The notes below the pieces were generated by a model. The model made no database searches. It had not been told where the DNA came from and saw only the letters and a list, made by a program, of their open reading frames with translations. From the NCBI RefSeq assembly GCF_014083945.1, contig NZ_CP046444.1:3596001-3660000 (forward strand): a stretch of 64,000 nt of DNA. Direction: 5' to 3'. Of the stretch, positions 54,717 through 63,385 are shown piece by piece. Every line of letters starts with the position of its first letter. Within the stretch, counting starts at the first letter, position 1. The DNA comes from Granulicella sp. 5B5 (GTDB lineage Bacteria > Acidobacteriota > Terriglobia > Terriglobales > Acidobacteriaceae). A program made the translations under genes and the position numbers.

Positions 54717-56351
54717 CTAGGGTGCCAGCTCCGCCGTCCGTAGGAAATCGAAGTTGCCACCCGGATTCAGCGTCACACCCGTCAGCCGCTTCGAATGCAC
54801 CACCACGTTGTCCGGATACCACAGCGGAATCGTCGGCAGCTCATCCGCGAGGATCTGCTGCACCTGCACATACTCGCGCCGCCGCACCGCTTCATCCGTC
54901 TCTTCGCCAGCCTGCTTCAGCAGCGCATCCACGCGAGCATCGCTGAACCGACCGCGGTTCGCTCCCTTCGGCGGAAAGCTCGCCGTCGCGCTCGTATACC
55001 GAAAGATGTCCGGGTCCTCATTCGACCCGATCCACCGCAGCATATACATCTGGAACGCGCCCTTCGTAATGTCGGAGTAGAACGTCCCAAACTCAGCCGG
55101 CCGTAGCGACAGCGCGATCCCCGCCTGCGCCAGTTGCGCCTGGATCGCCTGTGCCTCCAGCCGCGTCGTCTCATCGGTTGAGGTCTTCAGCGTAAACCGC
55201 AACCGCACGCCATCCTTGTCCGGCTTCAACCCCGCCGCATCCAGCAACTGCTTCGCCCGCTCCACATCATGCGGATACTGAGGCAGCTGATCGTCCCCCG
55301 CCGCCGCCCAGTGCCCACGCGGCAGCAGCGTCTCGGCTTTCTCCGCGCGCCCGCGCCACAACGCGGCAATCAGCGCATCTCTATCGATGGCACAAGCAAT
55401 CGCCTGCCGCACACGCTTGTCGCGCAGCGCCGGGTCGGTCACATTGAACGTCGCGTAATCCACCCGAGCCCCCGGCCCCGTCTCCACCACCACCCCCGGC
55501 ACCCCGCGCAGCGCATGCACCATGTCCTGCGTCAGCACATTGCTTTCTACATCCGCCGAACCCTTGCGCATCTCCAGCGCCACCGTAATGTTGTCCGGAG
55601 TCACCTCAAACCGCACCCGCTCAATCTTAGGCGCACCCGCCCAGTACGCAGGGTTACGCTCAATCACAACCTCCTTGTCCTGCACCTGCTCCACAAACCT
55701 GAACGGCCCCGTCCCCACCGGATGCAGCCCCTCATTCGACCCGGCGCCATTCTCCACCACGCCAAACAGTCCATCGCTCAAGTTGAACAGCAGGCTCTCA
55801 TCCGGCTTGCTCGTCTTGACCACCACCGTCAACGGATCGCGCACGCTCACCGCGATCACATCTGCAAACGCTCCACCCTTCGCGGTCAGGATCGCCCCAT
55901 TCGTCATGCTCCGAATGGACCAAGCCACATCCTCCGCAGTCATCGGTTTGCCATCATGGAACCGCACCCCCGCGCGCAGATGAAACACCCACGTCAGCGG
56001 ATCAGGACGATTCCAACTCGTCGCCAGCCACGGCTTCAGATTAAAGTGGTCATCCTTCCGCACCAGCGGGTCATAGATAAGCTCACCAATCCGCTCACTC
56101 TGCGAATCCGTCCCCTGCCGCAGATCCAAACTGTTCGGCGAACTCTCAATCAAAAACCGTACTGTCGACTCTTCTTGCCCCCATCCACGATGAGCACCGT
56201 AGATAGGGCTTTTGCAGGACGTAAGGGTAAAAAGCAGAACGGCGACTACGGCGGCTGCGCCTTTGCTTTTCTTTCTTCCATTCCGAGCGCAGCGAGGAAC
56301 CTGCTTCTCGCTCGCACAGCGAGCGCACGTTCTTTGACGCTCACCCTCCAT
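54717..56351 (-). CDS. ABC transporter substrate-binding lipoprotein, family 5 (peptide/nickel type)
   Basis: A 544-residue exported lipoprotein. After a charged leader, a hydrophobic stretch ends in the lipobox LTSC (about residue 46). The SBP_bac_5 fold is shown by LIYDPLVRKDDHFNLKPWLA, WVFHLRAGVRFHDGKPMTAEDV and GTGPFRFVEQVQDKEVVIERN. Such proteins bind oligopeptides, murein peptides, or in NikA nickel. ATG 56351 overlaps the anmK stop; the true start may be a little further in. Permease and ATPase genes are not adjacent. The anmK overlap favours a role in cell-wall peptide recovery over nickel uptake, but that is inference. Confidence 0.85.
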   Translation of the reverse strand: MEGERQRTCARCASEKQVPRCARNGRKKSKGAAAVVAVLLFTLTSCKSPIYGAHRGWGQEESTVRFLIESSPNSLDLRQGTDSQSERIGELIYDPLVRKDDHFNLKPWLATSWNRPDPLTWVFHLRAGVRFHDGKPMTAEDVAWSIRSMTNGAILTAKGGAFADVIAVSVRDPLTVVVKTSKPDESLLFNLSDGLFGVVENGAGSNEGLHPVGTGPFRFVEQVQDKEVVIERNPAYWAGAPKIERVRFEVTPDNITVALEMRKGSADVESNVLTQDMVHALRGVPGVVVETGPGARVDYATFNVTDPALRDKRVRQAIACAIDRDALIAALWRGRAEKAETLLPRGHWAAAGDDQLPQYPHDVERAKQLLDAAGLKPDKDGVRLRFTLKTSTDETTRLEAQAIQAQLAQAGIALSLRPAEFGTFYSDITKGAFQMYMLRWIGSNEDPDIFRYTSATASFPPKGANRGRFSDARVDALLKQAGEETDEAVRRREYVQVQQILADELPTIPLWYPDNVVVHSKRLTGVTLNPGGNFDFLRTAELAP

Positions 56352-57531
56352 ACGAAACCTTCCCCAGCACCACAGCCCGCTTCGCCCCCGTAGCACTCGG
56401 GACATTCCCCGGCAACCCATGCCACGTCAGCCACCCCAGCAAAGCAAACGCCGCGGCCTCCTTCGCTTCGACAGCCAGCCCAGCACTCTCCGTCGTCGCC
56501 ACCTTCACACCCAGCGCGCCAAACTTCTCCGCTAGTCCACGCATCAGCGTCTTGTTCTTCGCGCCACCACCCGCAACAAACATCTCCGTAGCCTTCGCTC
56601 CCGGAGCGACCTGTCCTAGATGTGGCCAGCAAAATTTGCTGTACGCATCGACAATCGTCTCCACCGTCAACGCAGTCGCTGTAGCCACAATGTCTTCTTT
56701 CTCCGCATCGGCCTTCTCGCAAAGCGCGATCAGCTTGTCGACGAACGCCTCACCAAACTCCTCACGCCCGCAAGACTTCGGCGGCTTCGCGTTGAAGTAC
56801 TTCGTCGCGCGCATCTTCCGCACCACATCCTCCAGCACCTTGCCCCGAGCCGCCGTTCTCCCGCTGCCGTCATACTCGCGCTTATACAGCCGCTGCATCA
56901 CCGCATCGATCACCATGTTCGCCGGCCCCGTATCGAACGCCATTGCATCGTCAACACACCCGCCCGCAGGCAGCGCCGTCACATTCGCAATCCCGCCCAG
57001 GTTCAGCAGCAGCCGGTTCTTCGTCTCATGCCGAAACAGATACCAGTCCAGCATCGGCACCAGCGGCGCACCCTGCCCACCCGCAGCCATATCCGCAGGA
57101 CGGAAATCACTCACCACCGGCAGCCGCAGCCGCTCAGCGATCACCGCGGCCTCGCCAATCTGCCACGTCATCCCCTCATCGGCATCATGCAGAATCGTCT
57201 GTCCATGCACGGCCACCAGTTCCGGCTTCAGCTTATGTTCCTTCGCCGCCTTCTCCACGCACGCGGCATACTCTTCGCCGAGCTTCCAGCTCAACTGCGC
57301 CAGCTTCGCCGCACTCATCTTCGTGCCGCCTGCCGCCGCCAGCACCATCGCGCGCAGCTTCTTGCCATACGCAAACCTGCTGTGTCCCAGCACCTTCACT
57401 GGAGCCACCCCATTGCGTCCCACCGACACGCGGCAGATCGCCACATCCACTCCATCCGCCGAGGTCCCGCTCATCACCCCGGCCACGATCATCGCCTTCG
57501 CCGAGCTCGGCGTCTTCGCAACGTCCATCAA
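56341..57531 (-). CDS. anmK: Anhydro-N-acetylmuramic acid kinase
   Basis: A 396-residue kinase that phosphorylates and opens 1,6-anhydro-MurNAc in cell-wall recycling. The ATP motif VAGVMSGTSADGVDVA is at the start; VAVHGQTILHD, VSDFRPADMAAGGQGAPLVP and LNLGGIANVT are family blocks. The start overlaps the mutS stop by 4 bases and its end overlaps the lipoprotein gene, so mutS, anmK and the lipoprotein probably form one transcript. Confidence 0.94.
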   Translation of the reverse strand: MMDVAKTPSSAKAMIVAGVMSGTSADGVDVAICRVSVGRNGVAPVKVLGHSRFAYGKKLRAMVLAAAGGTKMSAAKLAQLSWKLGEEYAACVEKAAKEHKLKPELVAVHGQTILHDADEGMTWQIGEAAVIAERLRLPVVSDFRPADMAAGGQGAPLVPMLDWYLFRHETKNRLLLNLGGIANVTALPAGGCVDDAMAFDTGPANMVIDAVMQRLYKREYDGSGRTAARGKVLEDVVRKMRATKYFNAKPPKSCGREEFGEAFVDKLIALCEKADAEKEDIVATATALTVETIVDAYSKFCWPHLGQVAPGAKATEMFVAGGGAKNKTLMRGLAEKFGALGVKVATTESAGLAVEAKEAAAFALLGWLTWHGLPGNVPSATGAKRAVVLGKVSYGG

Positions 57532-60254
57532 GCTACATCTCCCTTCAACTCGCGCTGCAACTCCGCCAGCAACTGCAACGCCTCCCGCGGAGTCAACCCA
57601 TCCACATCGACCTCTTCAATCCGATCCACAATCCGCTGCGACAGTGGCGTAAACATCGTCATCTGCAAACTCGCCTTCTCCGGAACAGCCTCACGCACCT
57701 GCTGCGTCTCGGCCTTCTCATGCACCTTCAGCACCGCGCGGGCTCGCTCAATTACCGCCTGCGGTAACCCCGCTAGCCGCGCTACCTCGATGCCATAACT
57801 CTTGTTCGCCGCCCCGGCCTCCACTGTATGCAGAAACACGATCCCGCTCGCGTTTTCCTTTACCGTTACACGCACGTTCCTCAACCGCAGCAGCTGCTCG
57901 GCCAGCAGCGTCAGCTCATGATAGTGCGTCGCAAACAGCGTCCGCGCCCCAACAGCATCATGCAGATGTTCCACCGTCGCCCACGCCAGCGACAGCCCAT
58001 CATACGTAGCCGTCCCACGCCCCATCTCATCCAGCAGCACCAGCGAACGCGCCGTCGCCGTATTCAAAATCGCAGCCGTCTCCGTCATCTCCACCATGAA
58101 CGTCGACCGGCCGCGAGCCACATTATCGCTCGCACCAATCCGCGTATAAATCCGGTCGACAACACCCAGCCGCATCCGCTCCGCCGGCACAAAACACCCG
58201 CACTGCGCCATGATCGTCAGCAGCGCCGCCTGCCGCAGATACGTGCTCTTACCGCCCATATTCGGCCCGGTAATCAGCAGCAGGGAAGGCTCTCTGCCCT
58301 CGTCATCTCTACCACACAAACTCAGCGAGTTCGGCACGAACCGCCCCGCACCCTGCTCCTCCAGCCTCCGCTCCACAACCGGATGCCGCGCCGCTACAAA
58401 CTCCAGCACACCACTCGCATCCACCGTCGGCCGAGTCCATCCACGCAGCGCAGCCATGTGCGCGAAGTTCGCCAGCAGATCAATCTCCGCCACCTGCCGC
58501 GACGTCTCCCGCACCCGAGCAGCATGTGTCAGCAGTTGCTGCCGCAGCTCCCCAAAGATCCGCCGTTCAATCTCGCCGCTGCGCTCCTGCGCCGTCAGAA
58601 TCTTCGTCTCCAGCTCCTTCAGCTCCGGAGTCGTAAACCGCTCCGCATTCACCAGTGTCTGCTTGCGCTCATAGTCGGCGGGAACGGCCTTCGCATTCGC
58701 CTTTGTCACCTCAAGGTAGTAGCCAAACACGCTGTTGAACCGCACCTTTAGCGACGTGATTCCTGTCCGTTCACGCTCTCGCTCTTCAATCGCCGCAATC
58801 CGCTGCCTTCCTGAAGACGAGAGCCCGCGCAGCTCATCCAGCTCCGCATCCACACCCGCGCGCACCGCGCCACCATCGCTCAGCGAAACAGGAGGCTCTT
58901 CCACCAGTGTCCGCGCAACCATCTCCTGCAAGTCTTCCAGCGCATCGAACGCCGCATCCAGCTCCGCCCACCGCCCGCCATCTTTGGTAAACTCCGCGAC
59001 AGCCTTCCGCAGCCCCGGCAGCCGCGCCAGCGTCACACCCAGCGACACCACCTCACGCGGCCCAGCCGTCTCCATCGCCACACGCCCCAGCAGACGCTCC
59101 AGGTCCAGCACACCATCCATCGCCCGCCGCACACCTTCGCGTCGCCGAATATCTGCCGCAGCCAGCGCAACCGCATCCAGCCGCGCATTGATCGCCTCCA
59201 GCGACTGCATCGGCCGCAACAACTGCGCGCGCAGCATCCGTTTACCCATCGGAGTGCAGCACGCATCCAGCGTCCAGAACAACGTTGTCTGAGGCCCCTC
59301 TGCGCTGAACAGCGGCTCCACCAGTTCCAGGTTCCGCACACTCACCGCATCCAGTTCTAGGCAGTCGCGCCGCTCGTAGTACCGCAGCCCGTCCAGGTGC
59401 TCCAGCGCCCCCTGCTTTGTCGCGCGCAGATAATGCACCACCGCACCCGCAGCCACTGCCGCCGCGCCATGACCCGTCAACCTCATCCCATCCAGCGAGT
59501 GCACCTTTAGCTGCTGCCGCAACAGCGGCACCGCATACTCCTCGGTGAACACCCACTCTTCCACTTCAGTCCGAGCCCCCGAAAGATCGGGTGTCCCATC
59601 CATCACCGCCTCACCCTCGCGCGCAGCCGCCTCATCAGCTCCCTTCAGCACTCCCTGCCGAACACTCTGGCTTGTCCCACCAAACCCCGCACCCTTCGCA
59701 AACAGAATCTCCGCCGGCCGCATCCGCGCCAGCTCATCCAACGCCAACGCCCAGGCACTTGCGCCCGCAAACTCCGTCGCACGAAACTCACCCGTCGAAA
59801 GATCGATCACCGCCACGCCCACGGTTGCCGTTCCGACCGCCGCCACGCTCGCCAGCCACTGGCTCTCGCTCGCATCCAGCGCCGCATCCACCGCGGTTCC
59901 CGGAGTCAGCACACGCGTCACCTCGCGCCGCACCACGGTCTTGGCGAGCTTGGGGTCTTCCATCTGCTCGCAGATCGCCACGCGAAACCCCTTGCGCAGC
60001 AGCCTCTGCAGATACGTCCCCGCCGCATGGTATGGCACCCCACACATCGGTACGCTCTTGGCCTTGTCGCGAGCGGTCAGCGTCAGCTGCAGCTCCTTCG
60101 CCGCAATCAGGGCATCGTCATAGAACAACTCATAGAAATCGCCCATCCGAAAGAAGAGCAGGGCATCCGGATGCGCCTGTTTCGCAGCGAAATACTGACG
60201 CATCGCCGGCGTCAGTCCGCTCTCGCTCCCCACTTCCTTCGTCTCTGTAGCCAT
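57528..60254 (-). CDS. mutS: DNA mismatch repair protein MutS
   Basis: A 908-residue mismatch-recognition ATPase. The mismatch-contact motif FFRMGDFYELF (family FxE: F and E of DFYELF) is near residue 35. The ATPase has Walker A TGPNMGGKSTYLRQ, the DEMGRGT Walker B and the ATHYHEL signature. ATG 60254 follows GAGGGCG and gives the standard N-terminus; the longer opening from 60293 has no ribosome site. First gene of the run with anmK. Confidence 0.96.
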   Translation of the reverse strand: MATETKEVGSESGLTPAMRQYFAAKQAHPDALLFFRMGDFYELFYDDALIAAKELQLTLTARDKAKSVPMCGVPYHAAGTYLQRLLRKGFRVAICEQMEDPKLAKTVVRREVTRVLTPGTAVDAALDASESQWLASVAAVGTATVGVAVIDLSTGEFRATEFAGASAWALALDELARMRPAEILFAKGAGFGGTSQSVRQGVLKGADEAAAREGEAVMDGTPDLSGARTEVEEWVFTEEYAVPLLRQQLKVHSLDGMRLTGHGAAAVAAGAVVHYLRATKQGALEHLDGLRYYERRDCLELDAVSVRNLELVEPLFSAEGPQTTLFWTLDACCTPMGKRMLRAQLLRPMQSLEAINARLDAVALAAADIRRREGVRRAMDGVLDLERLLGRVAMETAGPREVVSLGVTLARLPGLRKAVAEFTKDGGRWAELDAAFDALEDLQEMVARTLVEEPPVSLSDGGAVRAGVDAELDELRGLSSSGRQRIAAIEERERERTGITSLKVRFNSVFGYYLEVTKANAKAVPADYERKQTLVNAERFTTPELKELETKILTAQERSGEIERRIFGELRQQLLTHAARVRETSRQVAEIDLLANFAHMAALRGWTRPTVDASGVLEFVAARHPVVERRLEEQGAGRFVPNSLSLCGRDDEGREPSLLLITGPNMGGKSTYLRQAALLTIMAQCGCFVPAERMRLGVVDRIYTRIGASDNVARGRSTFMVEMTETAAILNTATARSLVLLDEMGRGTATYDGLSLAWATVEHLHDAVGARTLFATHYHELTLLAEQLLRLRNVRVTVKENASGIVFLHTVEAGAANKSYGIEVARLAGLPQAVIERARAVLKVHEKAETQQVREAVPEKASLQMTMFTPLSQRIVDRIEEVDVDGLTPREALQLLAELQRELKGDVA

Positions 60255-60388
60255 CGCCCTCGCGTGTCTCAACCAACGCTCAGAATACCCCACTGCCCCG
60301 ATGAAATCTGGTCAGAAACTAGTTCAAGCGAAGAACAGAATGGCCGTCACTTCTCACTCCACCGCAAATCCCCGTACACTGTCCCTCA

Positions 60389-60646
60389 ATGATTCAGGTC
60401 CCCATGTCCGACTCTCAGTTTGCCTCCGCCACCGAGCGCCTCCGCGCCAACGGCATCCATCTCACCGGCCCCACCGGCACTCTCACCAAGGACGGCATCA
60501 CCGCCTCCTACACCCACGCCGACGGCAAACTCACCGTCGAGATCATCGACCGCCCCAGCCTCCTTCCGCTCTCCCTCATCGAAGCCAAGCTCCAGTCCTA
60601 CCTCGAGCAGTCCGTGGCCTACGACGCCAGCAAATCCGCCCTCTGA
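60389..60646 (+). CDS. Small hypothetical protein
   Basis: An 85-residue soluble protein (or 80 from the ATG at 60404). The sequence TGTLTKDGITASYTHADGKL suggests a short beta-rich fold, and the C-terminus LSLIEAKLQSYLEQSV suggests a helix. Codon use is host-like, which supports it being real. No signal peptide and no family I recognise. It stands between mutS (divergent) and the hemX/ccsA-like gene. Confidence 0.6.
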   Translation: MIQVPMSDSQFASATERLRANGIHLTGPTGTLTKDGITASYTHADGKLTVEIIDRPSLLPLSLIEAKLQSYLEQSVAYDASKSAL

Positions 60647-60710
60647 CATCCTGAGCGGCCACAGCGATATACTGTTATTTCGCGCCCTTTCTTTACGCGA
60701 ACGTATATCG

Positions 60711-61565
60711 ATGGCACTCCTCTGGCTCAGGCTCGCGGTCTTTCTCTACGGCATCGCCGCTCTTGCGGTCCTGCCCGCCGCGCTCTATGACCGCCCCCGC
60801 TGGCGCCACATCGCTCTCCCCGCCGCGCTCGCCGGCGCCTTCTTCCACTTCGTCTCCATCACTGAAACCCTCTACGCAGCCCACCGCGCCCTCCCCGTCG
60901 ACACCCACGAGACCCTCTCGCTCCTCGGCCTCATCCTCGCCGCCGGCTTCCTCGTCCTCGCCGCGCGTTACAAGACCGTCGCCTTCGGCATCTTTCTTCT
61001 GCCCATTGCGGTCCTGCTTACCATCGTCCCAGCCTTCCACCCCGGCCACGAAACCCTCGTCTCCCCACGGTTCGGAGACCAGGCCCGCACCGGCTGGCTG
61101 ATTCTGCATATCGTGCTGCTGCTCATCGCCTACGCCGCGCTCTTTCTCTCGCTCATCGCCAGCGTGCTCTATCTCGTGCAGGAGCGCCGCCTCAAGCAGA
61201 AGCGCGTCCCACGCCCGTCCTCCAGCAAGTATGCTGCGCGCATACGCGCCTGGCTGCCGCCGCTCGACACCCTCGACCAGATCGCCCTCAACTCGCTGCG
61301 CTTCGGCCTGCCCTGCATGACCGCCGGCTTGCTCATAGGCTCGGTCCTCGCGCTTGAAACCACGGGCCCTGCTTTCTTCGCCGACCCCAAGGTCCTGCTC
61401 TCCATCGCCATGTGGGTCGCTTACGTCCTCATGATCTTCATCCGCCGCCACAGCGGTCTCCGCGGACGCCGCGCGGTCTATCTCTCCAGCTTCGTCTTCC
61501 TCGTCGTGCTCGCCGTCTGGGCCGCCAACTCGCTCTCCACCGTCCACAGCTTCCGGACTCCCTAG
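60711..61565 (+). CDS. Cytochrome c assembly protein, HemX/CcsA type
   Basis: A 284-residue membrane protein with about eight hydrophobic segments. The AFFHFVSITETL, HETLSLLGLIL and LHIVLLLIAYAALFLSLIASVLYLVQE stretches match the CcmC/CcsA/HemX superfamily, with histidines that could bind heme. It lies 89 bases upstream of hemA. The HemX branch next to hemA is known to tune glutamyl-tRNA reductase levels in Bacillus; the CcsA branch builds cytochrome c. Sequence alone does not decide. Start ATG 60711. Confidence 0.85.
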   Translation: MALLWLRLAVFLYGIAALAVLPAALYDRPRWRHIALPAALAGAFFHFVSITETLYAAHRALPVDTHETLSLLGLILAAGFLVLAARYKTVAFGIFLLPIAVLLTIVPAFHPGHETLVSPRFGDQARTGWLILHIVLLLIAYAALFLSLIASVLYLVQERRLKQKRVPRPSSSKYAARIRAWLPPLDTLDQIALNSLRFGLPCMTAGLLIGSVLALETTGPAFFADPKVLLSIAMWVAYVLMIFIRRHSGLRGRRAVYLSSFVFLVVLAVWAANSLSTVHSFRTP

Positions 61566-61654
61566 CCGTTTTTGAAGGGGCGGGAGTTCAGTCCCGCCAT
61601 CATGAGCAGAAATAAAAAGGGCTTCAGCCCGGAGGCAACGCAAACGTAATACTC
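61566..61654. repeat. Intergenic palindromes before hemA
   Basis: GGCGGGA (61580-61586) and TCCCGCC (61593-61599) form a perfect 7-base-pair hairpin around GTTCAG. Shortly after, GGGCTTCAGCCC is a second palindrome. This paired arrangement resembles dispersed palindromes I recall from Terriglobia genomes. It could also end the upstream transcript. Confidence 0.45.
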
Positions 61655-62932
61655 ATGTCCGAGACCAGGTCCAACGCGAAGCTGCTGCTCCTCGGTGTCA
61701 ACCACACCACCGCGCCCATTGACGTGCGCGAGCGCCTCGCCATCCCCGTCGCCCGTCTCGCCGACGCCACGCGTACCCTCGCCCATCAGCCCGGCATCCG
61801 CGAAGCCCTCATCGTCTCCACCTGCAACCGCGTCGAGCTCCTCACCGTCCACGACCCCGGCGCCACGCCCAGCCCCATAGAGTTCCTCCACAACTACCTC
61901 AACATCCCCGCCACCGAGATCCAGGCGCACCTCTACGAGTTCCGTGAGCGCGAAGCCATCCGCCATCTCTTCCGCGTCGCCAGCTCGCTCGACTCGATGG
62001 TCGTGGGCGAGGCCCAGATCCTCGGCCAGGTCAAACAATCCTGGTCCATCGCCCGCGAGGTCGGCGCGATTCGCTCCACCGACGCCGCCAGTTCAACGCT
62101 CGACCCTCTCCTGCAGCGCGCCTTCTCCGTCGCCAAGCGTGTCCGCACTGAAACTCGCATCGGCAGCTCCACCATCTCCATCGCATCAGTCGCCGCCGAG
62201 CTCGCCCGCGAGATCTTCGGCTCCCTCGCCGGCAAGACCGTCCTCCTCGTCGGCGCCGGCAAAATGTCCGACCTGACCGCGCGCCATCTCATCCAGCAGG
62301 GCTGCACCACGCTGCTCGTCTCCAACCGCACGGAGGCCCGCGCCGAGAAGATCGCCGACGCCCTGCGCACACCTGCTATCACCACCGGCGTCATCCCCTT
62401 CGATCTCCTGCACGCTGAATCCTACCGCGCCGACATCATCATCACCTCCACTGGCGCCGGACAGGTCTTCAACCCCGATCACGCCCGCTCGCTGCAGCAG
62501 CGCCGCCGCAACCGTCCCGTCTTCTTCATCGACATCGCCGTCCCGCGCGACGTCGCCCCCGAAGTCAACAAAGTCGAAGGCTGCTTCGTCTACGACATCG
62601 ACGACCTCCAGCGCGTCACCATGCAGAACCAGGCCAGCCGGGGCAGGGAAGCCGAAGCCGCCGAGTCCATCGTCACCAGCGAAGTCGCCCGCTACACCGA
62701 ACGTCTCTCCCAGGCCCCTGCCACCGAATCCATCAAGCAGCTCCTCGCCGAAGCCGAAGCCACCCGCCAGGCCGAGATCGCCCGCATCCGCCAGCAGCTT
62801 GCCGCCGAACCGCTCTCCGAAGCCCAGCTCGCCGCCATCGACCGCCTCACCAAATCCATCACTAACAAGCTGCTTCATCCGCAGATCGCGGCGCTCCGCA
62901 GCCTCCCCCGCTCCAATGACACGGGAGACTGA
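61655..62932 (+). CDS. hemA: Glutamyl-tRNA reductase
   Basis: A 425-residue NADPH enzyme that makes glutamate-1-semialdehyde from Glu-tRNA, the first step of tetrapyrrole synthesis in the C5 pathway. The catalytic Cys57 lies in STCNRVEL; LGVNHTTAPIDVRERLA opens the protein. GEAQILGQVKQSW and the nucleotide motif VGAGKMSDLTARHL follow. The last 100 residues form the helical dimerisation domain. It supplies heme for the many cytochromes of the island, although it lies outside it. Confidence 0.95.
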   Translation: MSETRSNAKLLLLGVNHTTAPIDVRERLAIPVARLADATRTLAHQPGIREALIVSTCNRVELLTVHDPGATPSPIEFLHNYLNIPATEIQAHLYEFREREAIRHLFRVASSLDSMVVGEAQILGQVKQSWSIAREVGAIRSTDAASSTLDPLLQRAFSVAKRVRTETRIGSSTISIASVAAELAREIFGSLAGKTVLLVGAGKMSDLTARHLIQQGCTTLLVSNRTEARAEKIADALRTPAITTGVIPFDLLHAESYRADIIITSTGAGQVFNPDHARSLQQRRRNRPVFFIDIAVPRDVAPEVNKVEGCFVYDIDDLQRVTMQNQASRGREAEAAESIVTSEVARYTERLSQAPATESIKQLLAEAEATRQAEIARIRQQLAAEPLSEAQLAAIDRLTKSITNKLLHPQIAALRSLPRSNDTGD

Positions 62933-63385
62933 CCGCACAGCATCCCGGTAATCGTCTAGCTGTCGCTCTACTTCATCGTGATGGCCTTGTCAGCTCCATG
63001 GGCGGTTGGGGCCGACGTTGTTCGGCATGTGCAGCATCCTGCTCTCACGCTGGTACTTCCTCTGCGAAAGCCTCGACCCGTCTCTGCTCACACTTGCCGA
63101 CCGCTTCCGTTACGGGGTCCTGGTCTGCTGCATGTCCGCCGTCAGCTTCGTCAGCCAGCGCGGCTCAACTCGAGGTCAAGCTCGCCAGTGCGCTCGACAC
63201 ACGCTAGGTATGGACCGGCGCTCTCAGCCTAAAGCCGAACTCGGCACCGGCCTCTGGGGCACGTGCGAGCTCGTCGAAAAGAACAGCAGCCGCATCCACG
63301 TCGAAAGCGGCGACCTTCCAGACGGCATGTCCACCAGCTTCCAGATAGAACTCCCGCTCGCGCAGCCGAACTAGGGGAGGCTCCT
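62933..63385 (+). pseudogene. Probable remnant of a sensor histidine kinase in a non-coding gap
   Basis: About 450 bases with no intact gene. One frame around 63240-63374 reads ELGTGLWGTCELVEKNSSRI, then HVESG and FQIELPL, resembling the ATP-binding end of histidine kinases (GTGLGLW..., VEKHGG.I.V.S). The upstream boxes are missing and the frame before it has no kinase features. I read it as decayed, with low confidence. The rest of the gap shows nothing. Confidence 0.3.

Noticed and set aside
54717-56351. The family 5 lipoprotein as a nickel-binding protein for the hydrogenase
   Set aside because: It lies outside the island, in host-style codons, and overlaps anmK; no NikA-specific feature is visible.
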